A stretch of DNA of 64,000 nucleotides, taken from contig SHMQ01000004.1 of assembly GCA_008534395.1 (NCBI GenBank), forward strand, positions 1-64,000, given 5' to 3'. This stretch comes from Candidatus Acidulodesulfobacterium acidiphilum (lineage in GTDB: Bacteria; SZUA-79; Acidulodesulfobacterales; Acidulodesulfobacteraceae). Below are positions 9,537-19,088 of the stretch, piece by piece (the first letter of the stretch is position 1; the number at the start of each line of letters is the position of its first letter). The translations under genes were made by a program, and so were the position numbers. The notes beneath the pieces were generated by a model that had not been told where the DNA came from, did not search any database, and saw only the letters and a program-made list of their open reading frames with translations.

Positions 9537-10097
9537 ATGGACGAAATGAGCAATTCAAGTTTTCATTCCGATTTCGATAAAATATTTGAAAGCGGCAGGA
9601 ATAAAAATAATTTAGAATTAAATCCGTATTTTAAAATAGGCGTTTTTGTCTTTTTGATACTTTTTTTATGGACGCTTATTATTTATCTGTATGTATCTTA
9701 TGTAAACAAGACAACTAAATACGACGATGTTTTAAAAAGTATAAATTACAAACTTAAAAACGATTCTCTAAAACTTAAAAGACTTAACTCTAATATTATA
9801 TTTTTCAGAAAAGTCGCCGAAAACCAGGTTAACGTTTCTTATATATTATATCTTCTGTCGCTTCACAGGTTCGGCGAAAGTAGAATAAAATCCATATCCG
9901 TCAACAAAGGTAAAGTCGCCATTTCCGTTTTTTCATTGGAAAAAGGCTTTACGAGAACTTTAAACCTTATGAACGATTACGTAATTTATCTTAATATTTA
10001 CGATATGAAAATGCATACCGGCAGATTTTATCTGAATGCGCTAAAGAGTAAAAATAAAGAAATAATAGGCGTTCTTTCGAGTAAAAGATTCTTTTAG
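9537..10097 (+). CDS. Single-pass membrane protein, PilN-like topology, unidentified
   Basis: A 186-residue protein I cannot assign firmly. There is a cytoplasmic tail of about 32 residues, one TM segment near 33-54, a short Lys/Leu/Asn-rich coiled-coil region (about 60-90), then a small alpha/beta domain containing RIKSISV and a DYVIYLNIY segment. This order matches PilN/GspL-type assembly proteins, which link pilus motor and outer-membrane parts, but no family motif is conclusive. It is 102 bases after the cyclase gene and ends tail to tail with mdh, the two stop codons sharing four bases. The pilus motor genes of this window are 20 kb away, so a pilus role is only a guess. Confidence 0.7.
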   Translation: MDEMSNSSFHSDFDKIFESGRNKNNLELNPYFKIGVFVFLILFLWTLIIYLYVSYVNKTTKYDDVLKSINYKLKNDSLKLKRLNSNIIFFRKVAENQVNVSYILYLLSLHRFGESRIKSISVNKGKVAISVFSLEKGFTRTLNLMNDYVIYLNIYDMKMHTGRFYLNALKSKNKEIIGVLSSKRFF

Positions 10098-11026
10098 TCT
10101 ATAAAGCCGCCGTCTTTGAGGTCTTTTATCGCATTTTGTATTACCGACGCCGAGCATTTTAATCCGTCTATTTCTTTCTGCGCCAGCGGAGGTTTAATAA
10201 CGCTTTCTATGCCGTCTTTTGAAAGAATTGCCGGAACGCCGGTATATATGCCGTTAATCCCGTAATAATCCTCAAGATAAACCGATAAAGGCATTATCTG
10301 TCTTCTGTCTTTAACCATAGATTCTATTATTTCAGCCATTACCACTGCTGGAGCGAATATCGTTCCGCCTTTTAAGGCAATTACTTCCGCCGCGCAAGTT
10401 CTTGAATATTCGGCAATCTGTTCAAGCTTTTCTGCGTCGTAACCGGGAATACAGCTTAAAGGGACGCTGTTAATGCTTGCAAGCGAAAAAACCGGCGTCA
10501 TACTGTCGCCGTGTTCTCCCAAGAACATAATATCTACGTCTTTAGGATTTAAGTCGAAAAACGTGCCTACCGCAGACCTTAATCTTGTGGTATCGAGCAT
10601 TGTTCCCATTCCAAAGACTTTTTTCCTTTCAAAGCCGGAGACCCTATATGCTACGTACGTCATTATATCTACCGGATTTGAAACGACGAAAAGAATGGCC
10701 GTTCTGTTATATTTTGTGATATTGCTTACTATATCTTTTAATATGTGCACGTTTTTTTTATTTAAATCTAATCTCGATTCGCCTGGTTTTCTTGGAATGC
10801 CTGCCGTAATAACGATTATATCGGCGTCTTTTACCGAGTCGTAATCGGCTGTTTTTACCCTTGTATATCCGGTTAAGGACGTACCGTGCGAAATATCCAG
10901 CATTTCGCCTCTAGACAGATTATGATTTATATCTATAAGCGTAACTTCTCTTACTATGTCTTTCAGGGTAAGCGTATATGCCAATGTCGCTCCGAGTCTG
11001 CCTGCGCCGATTATGCTTACTTTCAT
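10094..11026 (-). CDS. mdh: Malate dehydrogenase (NAD, LDH-like type)
   Basis: Interconverts malate and oxaloacetate with NAD in the cytoplasm (TCA cycle). It is 310 residues, normal for the LDH-like MDH group. The Rossmann motif GAGRLG covers residues 7-12, with an acidic residue (D32) after strand 2 favouring NAD. The substrate loop reads GIPRKPGESRLDL: R79 stands where lactate dehydrogenases have Gln, the accepted malate/lactate switch. Catalytic D145, R148 and H172 (GEHGDS) are present. A GGAGG ribosome site precedes the ATG. It is monocistronic; the 148-base spacer 11027-11174 upstream holds its promoter region and the end of the adenosyltransferase operon, and I see no clear hairpin there. 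Confidence 0.95.
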   Translation of the reverse strand: MKVSIIGAGRLGATLAYTLTLKDIVREVTLIDINHNLSRGEMLDISHGTSLTGYTRVKTADYDSVKDADIIVITAGIPRKPGESRLDLNKKNVHILKDIVSNITKYNRTAILFVVSNPVDIMTYVAYRVSGFERKKVFGMGTMLDTTRLRSAVGTFFDLNPKDVDIMFLGEHGDSMTPVFSLASINSVPLSCIPGYDAEKLEQIAEYSRTCAAEVIALKGGTIFAPAVVMAEIIESMVKDRRQIMPLSVYLEDYYGINGIYTGVPAILSKDGIESVIKPPLAQKEIDGLKCSASVIQNAIKDLKDGGFID

Positions 11027-11174
11027 TAAAAACCTCCGATTTAATAATGGTTTTATAATTAATTGATTTTTAAAATACAGATTTATTTATAAATTTAATT
11101 GAAAAAGAAAATTAGACGAAAATTATTATATTATATAGCGGAATAAAAAATCAATTAATATTTATAGCAATCCG

Positions 11175-11768
11175 TTATTTTTCTATTCCTGTCCTCGACG
11201 GTACGTTATTATTATAATAATGTTTTATTTCCTTCATTTCGGTGACAAGATCGGCTATATCGATTATTTCTTGCGGGGCATTTCTTCCTGTGAGTATAAG
11301 TTCCAAATTTTTTCTTTTATTTTTTATTAAATCGATTATTTCTTCCGTTTTTACTATACCTATATTCATAGCTACGTTAATTTCGTCAAGCACTAGAATA
11401 CCTATGCCGTTATCCGAACAGGCTGTATCTAAAGCAAGCGATAAACCTTTTCGGTTAGATGCTATATCTTTTTCGCGCAGTTTGTCTTTGTTTATAAAAT
11501 AGGGGCTTCCTGCTTGATATATTTTAATAGAATGAGAGCAAGCCTCCAATGCTTTAACCTCTCCGGAATAAGAGCCGCCTTTTAAAAATTGTATTATTAA
11601 CGATTTTATATTATGCCCGCTCGCCCTTAATACCTGACCTATAGCCGCCGTAGTTTTGCCTTTTCCGTTTCCGGTATAAACCTGAACCAATCCTATTTCT
11701 AAAAAACCGTCGGAAGAAGATATTTCCTTAAACCAGTTATTGTGTTTGGATAAATTTTTATCGCTCAT
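11175..11768 (-). CDS. cobO: Cob(I)yrinic acid a,c-diamide adenosyltransferase
   Basis: Transfers the 5'-deoxyadenosyl group of ATP to cob(I)alamin or its corrinoid precursors (CobA/CobO/BtuR family) in the cytoplasm. From the ATG at 11768 the protein is 197 residues, the family length. The P-loop GNGKGKTT is at about residues 33-40, and VLDEINVAM supplies the Walker-B-like acidic pair. A start 22 codons earlier exists but lies inside the upstream gene and adds an odd Leu-rich leader, so I prefer 11768. It overlaps the end of the transglutaminase-like gene by 11 bases, which suggests coupling, although the two functions are unrelated. No cobalamin riboswitch is visible upstream of the pair. 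Confidence 0.92.
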   Translation of the reverse strand: MSDKNLSKHNNWFKEISSSDGFLEIGLVQVYTGNGKGKTTAAIGQVLRASGHNIKSLIIQFLKGGSYSGEVKALEACSHSIKIYQAGSPYFINKDKLREKDIASNRKGLSLALDTACSDNGIGILVLDEINVAMNIGIVKTEEIIDLIKNKRKNLELILTGRNAPQEIIDIADLVTEMKEIKHYYNNNVPSRTGIEK

Positions 11769-13668
11769 TAAATATGATAACTTGAGATGATAAAGTTTTA
11801 ATAGTATAATTGAACAATTTTTTTGCCGCCGCATAATTTGCCGTTTTAATTTTATATCCGAATACGGAGAAAATAGAATTAAAAATCAGCGCTCCGTTTT
11901 TTATACTATAAGCAGTTTTAAAAGAGCCGACTTTATTTTTAAAACTGACAGCTTGAGGTATATACATAATTTTGTAATTTTTTGGAAAGTTTATATTGAC
12001 GGCGGTTTTTTCGGAAAAGTTATAACCGAATTTTATAGGATATTTTCTTTTTTTTAAGGCGGTTATTTTTGCAAGTTCGTTACGCGTCCTTAACGGAATT
12101 CTTATCATTATTTTTTTGCCGTTTTTGCCTGCATATTTTTTTGCCGTAAAAGAAAACCTTTCGATATATGGTTTAGTCATGCTGTCGCCGTTTTCAAAAG
12201 AATAATTTATGAGTTTTGCATTGGGAGCTATAGACATTATATTTTTTAATACCCCGTTTCTTTTATTTTTTTTGGAAATAGAAGAATAAAGGTACCGTTT
12301 ATACATATCGTATGCGCCGCCGTAAATTATAGCTGCTCTGACTTTAATGCTGCCGTTTGTGTAAACCGATACATATTCCTTGTCGCTAATATAGTTTTTT
12401 GACGGAGGAAATATAGGAGTTCTTGCTATTACAGCCTTTCCGCCGACTATTATCAATACGTTTCTGCCTTGATCCATCGGCGGCAGGTCGCCGAAAGTAG
12501 TAACGTTAGACGTAGTGTCCGCAAACATAAATTTTCCGGATTTGAGTTTTATTGCCGTAATTTCATGGTCAAATACAAAAGGCGTAGGTATATCAGGATT
12601 CATGTTTGGAATTTCGGTTGTCGGTATCAGAACGGGATATGCTTTAACCCCTATCTGATTTAGCATTGAAGCAAAAAGCGTAGCATGGTCTTTGCAGTCG
12701 CCTAACCTGTTTTTAAAAATAGCGTTTACGTTGCTGGGTTTATATCCGTCTATGCCGAATTCATATCCTACGTATCTGATTTTTTTTGCTACAAAATTAT
12801 AGATAGATTTTATTTTTGCTAATTTTGTTTTTTTTGAAGCAGTTATTTTTATAAAATCTTTAAGTTGCTTCCCTGGTTTTATTATATCTTTAGTCAGATT
12901 TGCATACCATCCTGCTACGTCGTTCCATGATTTTACCGACGATACCATAACATGAGGAACTATAAAAGATTCACCTGGACCCATTGGCTCGGGGGTTAAC
13001 TTTTTTCTGTTCCATAAAGACCAGACAAGAGTAATATTTTTCGAATTTTTTATTATTTCGGGTTTTTCTTTAAAACCGTATTCGGCGTATCTATAATATA
13101 CTCCGTCGGGTATAGTTAATTTATATACGGATTTTTTTAAAGGGGAGAGTCCTCCGAAATAGTCTTCCGTAAAAAAATTATTTTTCATATAAGGTTTTAA
13201 TACTATAGACCTGAATTTATAGTCTAATATCGAGCCTTTAGAAAGACCCGGAATTTGTATAGTTTTTAACAGCTGGTTCGAAAAAATAGGCGCTTCCGGA
13301 TTAAAAGGGGCTGTTACCGTTTTTAAGTTATTTAAATTTATATGTATGATATTTCCGTTAGGCTGGATTATTTTAATAAAATAAACTTTTAATTTTTGAT
13401 TTTTGCTTGAAAAAGGGAATGAAAGTGACGAGTATTTTTTTACGCCTTTTTTATTAAATATTTTTATTATTTCGTGCTCCGTCATAACGTCTTCGAAATT
13501 TCTTTTTATAGTTTCCGCTGTATAATCCAATAAAGTTTCCGACGAAGAAGCGGAGTAATTTCGCGTATATGCGTAGCATTTTGCCGTATTAAAATTAAAC
13601 CCGATTAACATCATAATTATAAAAAGCGCAAAAAATGCGATCTCTGCTGTAAATCTTTTACATTGCAT
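11758..13668 (-). CDS. Exported DUF3857 / transglutaminase-like protein
   Basis: A 636-residue protein with an N-terminal signal segment (residues 9-30), a DUF3857 domain (about 45-240), a transglutaminase-like papain-fold domain (about 265-390) and a C-terminal beta-rich DUF2569/DUF3858-like part. The catalytic triad is visible: C325 in GDCKDHA, H368 in FDHEI and D384 in FADTT. Such proteins are periplasmic or surface-exposed and may act as proteases or cross-linking enzymes; substrates are unknown. Family members are common in Bacteroidetes and deltaproteobacteria. It starts 98 bases from the tRNA-Leu gene on the same strand and runs into cobO with an 11-base overlap. Confidence 0.9.
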   Translation of the reverse strand: MQCKRFTAEIAFFALFIIMMLIGFNFNTAKCYAYTRNYSASSSETLLDYTAETIKRNFEDVMTEHEIIKIFNKKGVKKYSSLSFPFSSKNQKLKVYFIKIIQPNGNIIHINLNNLKTVTAPFNPEAPIFSNQLLKTIQIPGLSKGSILDYKFRSIVLKPYMKNNFFTEDYFGGLSPLKKSVYKLTIPDGVYYRYAEYGFKEKPEIIKNSKNITLVWSLWNRKKLTPEPMGPGESFIVPHVMVSSVKSWNDVAGWYANLTKDIIKPGKQLKDFIKITASKKTKLAKIKSIYNFVAKKIRYVGYEFGIDGYKPSNVNAIFKNRLGDCKDHATLFASMLNQIGVKAYPVLIPTTEIPNMNPDIPTPFVFDHEITAIKLKSGKFMFADTTSNVTTFGDLPPMDQGRNVLIIVGGKAVIARTPIFPPSKNYISDKEYVSVYTNGSIKVRAAIIYGGAYDMYKRYLYSSISKKNKRNGVLKNIMSIAPNAKLINYSFENGDSMTKPYIERFSFTAKKYAGKNGKKIMIRIPLRTRNELAKITALKKRKYPIKFGYNFSEKTAVNINFPKNYKIMYIPQAVSFKNKVGSFKTAYSIKNGALIFNSIFSVFGYKIKTANYAAAKKLFNYTIKTLSSQVIIFNER

Positions 13669-13766
13669 AAATTCTCCGTATTCTATTAATATTTAATTAT
13701 GTAAGTTATTAAATTATTTTGTTTATTTTGAGCGGCCGGCTATTTTTTTATAATTATTTGTGTTTA

Positions 13767-13853
13767 TGGTGCCGGAAGGGGGAATCGAACCCCCACAAGA
13801 TAAATCTTACACGGCCCTGAACCGTGCGCGTCTACCAGTTCCGCCATTCCGGC
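13767..13853 (-). tRNA. tRNA-Leu (anticodon CAG)
   Basis: The minus strand folds into a class II tRNA of 87 bases including an encoded 3' CCA (13769-13767). The acceptor arm is GCCGGAA pairing with TTCCGGC. The D stem is GCG/CGC, and the anticodon stem CACGG/CCGTG carries loop TTCAGGG with anticodon CAG. There is a long variable arm (AAGAT/TCTT) and a T arm GGGGG-TTCGATT-CCCCC. The long variable arm and the discriminator A agree with leucine. It reads CUG codons, which are rare in this AT-rich window. Confidence 0.97.
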
Positions 13854-13981
13854 AGAAAATAAATAAAAATAATTATAATGACAAAAAATACTACAGGTGC
13901 TATTATTATATATATTTTATATACATACTTTATTTTTTTATAATTTTATCATATTTTAAAAATAAATAATACTAAAAACCG

Positions 13982-16189
13982 ATGAAAACCGTAACAAGAG
14001 ACGATATAATCTATCTGTTTTCCGGAAAATCAGACGTTCCTCTTTCCTTTGCCGATATTAAACATGGTTTAAACGTTAAATCTGCAAAAAACCTTTATAC
14101 TGTAAAAAAAATCCTCGATTCCATGACGGCGGACGGCGACTTAATTTTTACTAAAGGGGAAAAATATATATTTTCTCAAAAACTTAATTTTATACACGGC
14201 ACTGTAGTATTAAAAAAACGAAATTTCGCATTCGTCACCGATGAAACCGGCGGTGGGAAAGATATTTTTGTTAAAATTTCCGATCTTGCCGGAGCTATTC
14301 CCCAGGATACCGTCGTTATGCAGATTATGCCGGATAGCGCTTACTATTTAAAGAAAAAGCAAAAAAATAGAAATTCCGAAACTAAACGCGGAAGGGTAGT
14401 TAGAATAATCAAAAGAAATTTAAAAAACATCAAAGCAGTCGTTAAGGTCGAAAAAAATATTGCAGTTTTGACGCCTTTATCCCCTGAGTTTGACGACTTA
14501 TTTTATTTCGATATGCATAAATTTAAAGACAAGGATAAATTAAAAAACGGCGTTATCGTAAATGCGGTTTTGTCCGAAACGGACGATTTTTCGTCGCGTA
14601 TAGTATCTATAGATAAAATTTTGGGCGATATTGAAGAAAAAGATGCCGAGGAAGAGATAATACTTAATAAATATAATATTTATAAATCTTTTGGAGAAAA
14701 AGCGTTAAAAGAATTAGACGAATTTTCTTCAGATATAGAAGAATCGGATAAGAAAGAAAAAGAAAGGCTTGATTTAACGGCATTGCCTTTTATTACCGTT
14801 GACGGTGAAGATGCGAAAGATTTCGACGATGCTGTTTATTTGCAGTCGGGAGGCAAATCGAAAACCGGTGCGGCAAAACTTTACGTGGCTATAGCCGACG
14901 TTTCTTATTTTGTAAAATTCGGCAGCGCAATAGACGATGAAGCTTTTAAGAGGGGCAATTCTACATATTTTCCCGGCAGCGTATATCCCATGCTTCCGGA
15001 AAAATTATCAAACGGATTGTGCAGTCTTCTGCCGGAAAAAAAGCGTTTTGTTATGGTTTGCGAAATGGATATAGACTTAAAGAAGGGTATTATTAAAAAG
15101 AAAAAAATATACAAAGGCGTTATAAAAACTTTCGGAAGGTTGACTTATAACGAAGTATATAATTTTCTTAAGGCGTTGGACGAAAATAAAAATGATATTT
15201 TAAACGAAAAACTAATACCTATAAAAGATATGCTTGTCGGTATGAGAAACCTTTCCAATATATTACGGAATAAGAGAATCAAAAACGGCAGCTTAAATTT
15301 TGACCCCGTAAAAAGCAAAGTGGAGCTTGACGAAAATAAAGAACCTATAAGCGTGGTTCCGGAGCCGAGAAATTTTGCCTATGATTTAATAGAAGATTTC
15401 ATGATAACCGCGAACTGCGCCGTTGCCGAATTTATCGAATCGAAAAAAATACCTTCGATATACAGGGTGCATGAAAGACCCGACGAAGACAAGGTAAAAG
15501 ATTTTTTTAAAATGTTAAAATATTTTAAAATTTCCGTTCCAAACGTTTCAATGGAAAATCCTTCCGATTACCAAAAAATGCTCGATAAAATAAAAGGAAC
15601 GCCGCTTTCGGCTTTTCTTGAACAGGCATTTTTAAGGTCTATGAAAATAGCGGTTTATTCGCAGGTAAATATACGCCATTTCGGTCTTGCTTTGTCGTCT
15701 TACACGCATTTTACTTCGCCGATAAGAAGATATGCCGACCTTATAATACATAGAATACTTGCGTTTATAATTAGCAATGAAAGAAACGAAAATAAAATTC
15801 CGGAATGGTTAAATCCTGAATATTTAAAATCGGTTTCAAACGCAATTTCCAGAAGGGAAAAGCTTTCCTCAGACGCAGAAAGGGAATATTTAGACTTTAA
15901 AAAGATGCAGTTTTTAAAGAAACACGAACAGTCTCTTTATGAAGGTTTTATTACCAACGTCGTGAATTTTGGTTTTTTCGTCGATATTAAAGGATTTTTT
16001 ATACAGGGATTCGTGCATGTTTCAACGATAGCGGACGATTATTATGAATACAGCGATTACTCTAAAATTCTTAAGGGAAGGCATACAAGAAAAATATTTA
16101 AGACTGGGGACGGAGTTTTGATTAGCGTTTATTCCATAGACCTTCTTAAAAGAGAAATAGACCTTAGATTCGTTAAATTTCAAAAATGA
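13982..16189 (+). CDS. rnr: Ribonuclease R
   Basis: A 735-residue processive 3'-5' exoribonuclease that degrades structured RNA. In order: an N-terminal winged helix (about 1-65), cold-shock OB domains (about 67-225), the RNB catalytic domain (about 262-590) and a C-terminal S1 domain (about 650-735). The RNB active site DGEDAKDFDDAV holds D277, D280, D282 and D283, the Mg2+-binding acids. HYTHFTSPIRRYADL-like residues (SYTHFTSPIRRYADL) near 575-590 are the RNB signature. Length is close to that of other bacterial RNase R. The 128-base spacer before it (13854-13981) is very AT-rich, with no obvious ribosome site. Confidence 0.95.
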   Translation: MKTVTRDDIIYLFSGKSDVPLSFADIKHGLNVKSAKNLYTVKKILDSMTADGDLIFTKGEKYIFSQKLNFIHGTVVLKKRNFAFVTDETGGGKDIFVKISDLAGAIPQDTVVMQIMPDSAYYLKKKQKNRNSETKRGRVVRIIKRNLKNIKAVVKVEKNIAVLTPLSPEFDDLFYFDMHKFKDKDKLKNGVIVNAVLSETDDFSSRIVSIDKILGDIEEKDAEEEIILNKYNIYKSFGEKALKELDEFSSDIEESDKKEKERLDLTALPFITVDGEDAKDFDDAVYLQSGGKSKTGAAKLYVAIADVSYFVKFGSAIDDEAFKRGNSTYFPGSVYPMLPEKLSNGLCSLLPEKKRFVMVCEMDIDLKKGIIKKKKIYKGVIKTFGRLTYNEVYNFLKALDENKNDILNEKLIPIKDMLVGMRNLSNILRNKRIKNGSLNFDPVKSKVELDENKEPISVVPEPRNFAYDLIEDFMITANCAVAEFIESKKIPSIYRVHERPDEDKVKDFFKMLKYFKISVPNVSMENPSDYQKMLDKIKGTPLSAFLEQAFLRSMKIAVYSQVNIRHFGLALSSYTHFTSPIRRYADLIIHRILAFIISNERNENKIPEWLNPEYLKSVSNAISRREKLSSDAEREYLDFKKMQFLKKHEQSLYEGFITNVVNFGFFVDIKGFFIQGFVHVSTIADDYYEYSDYSKILKGRHTRKIFKTGDGVLISVYSIDLLKREIDLRFVKFQK

Positions 16190-16248
16190 AAAATATATAA
16201 TAATATAATATAGATAGAATATGTTATTATTACTGGAAAAATTTGTAA

Positions 16249-16337
16249 GAAAAAGGTGCCAGATTTTATTTTACGCATAAGAAAAAGAACAATTAACGAT
16301 AAAAGATGTTGCGTAAAATTAATCTGACACCTTTTTC
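16249..16337. repeat. 89-bp inverted-repeat element (GGTGTCAGATT family)
   Basis: Two arms of 28-29 bases, 16249-16277 and 16310-16337, are inverted copies of each other with one substitution (GGTGCC against GGTGTC) and one one-base indel; the central loop is 32 bases. Arms begin GAAAAAGGTG and end ACGCA. It fills most of the 193-base spacer between rnr and the UbiB kinase gene. A single related arm occurs at 52762-52789. It has no coding capacity, so it resembles a REP/BIME or MITE-like element. As RNA it would fold into a long hairpin. Confidence 0.8.
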
Positions 16338-16382
16338 ATGACGCTTTTTTCTTAAATATAACTAAATAAATAATTTATTACC

Positions 16383-18065
16383 ATGAAAATAAGCGATTTT
16401 GTAAAACTGATAAGAGCAATCAGGCGGATAAGACAGGTTATTTCTATATTTGCAAAACACGGTTTTTATCAGATTATAACTAATATAGGCCTGTCTAAAT
16501 TTTTTATATTTAAAAAATATCTAAAGGCGGCTTACCCCGTCGACGACTACCTTAACGTTCCGCCTGAAATAAGGCTGAGATATGCCATGGAAGAGCTTGG
16601 ACCTACTTTTATTAAGCTCGGACAGGTATTTTCTCAGGAAATACGCACCCTGCCGTTAAAATATATCGAGGAGCTTAGAAAACTTCAGGATGCGACCCGT
16701 GCGGATTTTAATAACATAAAAGAAATAGACGAAATATTTAAAAACGAAACAGGCAAAAATATAGAAGACGTTTTTGAATCATTCGACGAAATTCCGGTCG
16801 CATCGGCTTCAATAGCACAGGTGCATAAAGCCGTTTTGAAAGACGGTACTAAGGTTGCGGTAAAAATAAAAAAAAGAAACGTAGATAAATCTATAAAAAA
16901 CGATATAGACGTTTTATATTTTATAGTCGGTATAATTAAGGAAGCCGTAAAAGAACTTTTATATATAGACAACGTAGAAGATTTATTTAAAGAATTCAGC
17001 AAAAGCATTATGTCTGAACTGGATTTCATGGCTGAAGCCGGATACACCGAAAAAATAAGAAAATCCAATTTAGACAAAGACACCGTTGAAATTCCAAAAA
17101 TTTACTGGCAGTATTCAGCTAAATCTATATTGGTCGAAGATTTTATAGACGGCGTAAAAGTCAGCGATATAGACGAACTTTCTAAAAAAGGTTACGACAA
17201 TAAAGTTATTCTTAAAATATTTTTAAATCACTTCTTTAAACAGATATTTATAATAGGTTATTTTAACGCCGATCCGCATCCGGGGAACGTTTTTGTAATA
17301 GATCGGGAAAAAATAGGTATAATAGATTTCGGTTCGGTTGGAATACTGACGAAAGATTTGCGAAAAAAAATATTGAAATATTTTATAGAATTTTTTAACG
17401 CACATTATGAAGAAGCTGCTTCTTTGTTTATAGAAATATGCATGGGAGATTTAACCGATAAAGAAGAACAGATTTTTAAATTTGAACTCATGGAATTCAT
17501 AGAAAGTTTTTATAATAAACCTTTTAAGGATATTTACAGTTCCGAAATTCTATTGGAAACTTTAAGAATAGGACAAAAAAATAAATTAACGATACCGTCG
17601 GAACTTTCTTTGTTGTTCAAGGCTTTACTGCCAATAGAATCTATAGCTAAAACGCTTGACCCCGATTTTTCTTTCGTCGATTCAGGTTTAAAATTCTTTG
17701 ATTTTGACGTTTTAATCGATAAAAAAGAAAAAGTAAAAGATATTAAAGAATCTTTCGTAGATAAATTTAAAAATTATAAAGATTTATTTAGCGGATTTCC
17801 TAAAAGAGCTGATAAAATACTTAAAAAAATGTCGGAGGATAATTTTTCCATAGATTTTATCCATAAAGGTTTAGACGGTCTTATAGGAGAAATGGAGAAA
17901 TCCAGTAAGAGAATGACGAACGGACTTTTGATAGCGTCTTTGATAATTTCATCCGGCATTTTGGTTTTCATAGGAAGCGTTTATTTGCATTTTTATATTT
18001 TGATTATGGGCATAGCCGGATGGGTAATGGGTTTAATGTATATATTAATTTTATTGCTTAAATAA
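16383..18065 (+). CDS. UbiB/AarF (ABC1) atypical protein-kinase-like ATPase
   Basis: A 560-residue member of the UbiB/ADCK family, ATPases linked to biosynthesis or handling of quinones and other membrane lipids. N-terminal KxGQ-type segment (FIKLGQVFSQE), Ala-rich nucleotide loop ASASIAQVH, a Lys in VAVKIKK, then NADPHPGN and the metal-binding DFG (IIDFGSVG) near residue 313 are all present. Two C-terminal TM segments (about 514-534 and 538-558) anchor it in the membrane. No ubi or men genes are nearby, so the substrate pathway is open. It follows the inverted-repeat element and precedes ribF by 45 bases. Confidence 0.92.
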   Translation: MKISDFVKLIRAIRRIRQVISIFAKHGFYQIITNIGLSKFFIFKKYLKAAYPVDDYLNVPPEIRLRYAMEELGPTFIKLGQVFSQEIRTLPLKYIEELRKLQDATRADFNNIKEIDEIFKNETGKNIEDVFESFDEIPVASASIAQVHKAVLKDGTKVAVKIKKRNVDKSIKNDIDVLYFIVGIIKEAVKELLYIDNVEDLFKEFSKSIMSELDFMAEAGYTEKIRKSNLDKDTVEIPKIYWQYSAKSILVEDFIDGVKVSDIDELSKKGYDNKVILKIFLNHFFKQIFIIGYFNADPHPGNVFVIDREKIGIIDFGSVGILTKDLRKKILKYFIEFFNAHYEEAASLFIEICMGDLTDKEEQIFKFELMEFIESFYNKPFKDIYSSEILLETLRIGQKNKLTIPSELSLLFKALLPIESIAKTLDPDFSFVDSGLKFFDFDVLIDKKEKVKDIKESFVDKFKNYKDLFSGFPKRADKILKKMSEDNFSIDFIHKGLDGLIGEMEKSSKRMTNGLLIASLIISSGILVFIGSVYLHFYILIMGIAGWVMGLMYILILLLK

Positions 18066-18110
18066 TTTAACCGTTATAAATATTATAAAAGTATGCGGAG
18101 GTGCAAAATA

Positions 18111-19055
18111 TTGCAAGTTTTAGAAATAAACAGCGCCGAATTAGATTTTAAAAATTCGGTAGTTACTATAGGAAGTTTCGACGGCATTCATTTAGGACAC
18201 AGAAGATTAATGGAAATGGCTAAAGATTCGGCGGCAGAGCTGAACTCGGTTTCCGTAGTTCTTACATTTCATCCGCATCCTTCCAGAATAATAAATCCCG
18301 AGGCTAAAATTAAACTTATAACTACTTTTGAAAAAAAAACAGAATTAATAGAAGAAATAGGTATGGACTACTTGGTATATATTACGTTTACTCCAGAATT
18401 CGCCGCTATGCGGCCTGATGATTTTATTAAAAACGTTATAGTAAAAAAATTAAATCCGGTAAAAATAATAGTGGGACACGATTTTGGATTCGGCATTAAT
18501 AAATCCGGAAATATTGCTTTATTAGAGAATTTGTCAAATAAACTCGGTTTTAAACTTGAGGTAGTCGAACCTGTTATAATCGATAATCAAATAGTTTCAA
18601 GCACCCTTATCAGAAGATTGGTCGTGACGGGCAAGGTTTGCGCAGTAAAAAGATTTTTAGGAAGAGACTATTCGGTTCACGGCAGAGTAGTTAAGGGCTG
18701 CGGAAGAGGAAGGCAGCTTGGGTATCCTACCGCAAATATTATTCCGGAGGAAGAATTATTTCCTAAAGACGGAGTTTATGTTACAAACGTAGGGATAAAC
18801 GGAAAACTTTACGATTCAATTACCAACGTCGGTTCAAATCCTACTTTTGACGATATCGAAAGAAGAATAGAGACCTATATATTTGATTTCGACGAGAGTT
18901 TATACGACAAAGAAATAGAAGTTTTCTTCCTTGAAAGATTAAGGGAAGAGATAAAGTTTGACAATATAAACGAACTTGAAGAGAGAATTAAAAAAGACAT
19001 AGAACTTGCGGGTTTAATTTTAAAAAGAAGTTATAAAAAAAGACACTGCCTTTGA
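18111..19055 (+). CDS. ribF: Bifunctional riboflavin kinase / FAD synthetase
   Basis: Makes FMN from riboflavin and then FAD, using ATP. The N-terminal nucleotidyltransferase domain has GSFDGIHLGH and TFHPHP; the C-terminal riboflavin-kinase domain (from about residue 185) has HGRVVKGCGRGRQLGYPTAN. I choose the TTG at 18111 (314 residues), because a near-perfect GGAGGTG (18097-18103) lies seven bases upstream. The in-frame ATG at 18093 would place that ribosome site inside the gene. It is followed by the histidine-kinase gene after 33 bases, so these may form one transcript. Confidence 0.95.
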   Translation: MQVLEINSAELDFKNSVVTIGSFDGIHLGHRRLMEMAKDSAAELNSVSVVLTFHPHPSRIINPEAKIKLITTFEKKTELIEEIGMDYLVYITFTPEFAAMRPDDFIKNVIVKKLNPVKIIVGHDFGFGINKSGNIALLENLSNKLGFKLEVVEPVIIDNQIVSSTLIRRLVVTGKVCAVKRFLGRDYSVHGRVVKGCGRGRQLGYPTANIIPEEELFPKDGVYVTNVGINGKLYDSITNVGSNPTFDDIERRIETYIFDFDESLYDKEIEVFFLERLREEIKFDNINELEERIKKDIELAGLILKRSYKKRHCL

Positions 19056-19088
19056 TTTTTAATCTAAAATGTAATAAAATATTTTATT

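Noticed and set aside
10094-11026. Lactate dehydrogenase as the identity of this gene
   Set aside because: The specificity residue is Arg (R79), which marks malate, although the following GESRLDL is LDH-like.
11769-11834. Longer N-terminus of the adenosyltransferase
   Set aside because: It would overlap the upstream gene by 77 bases with a leader not found in the family.
13760-13969. Open frame on the + strand beginning MFMVPEGGIEPP
   Set aside because: It is the reverse complement of tRNA-Leu plus AT-rich spacer, a well-known artefact.
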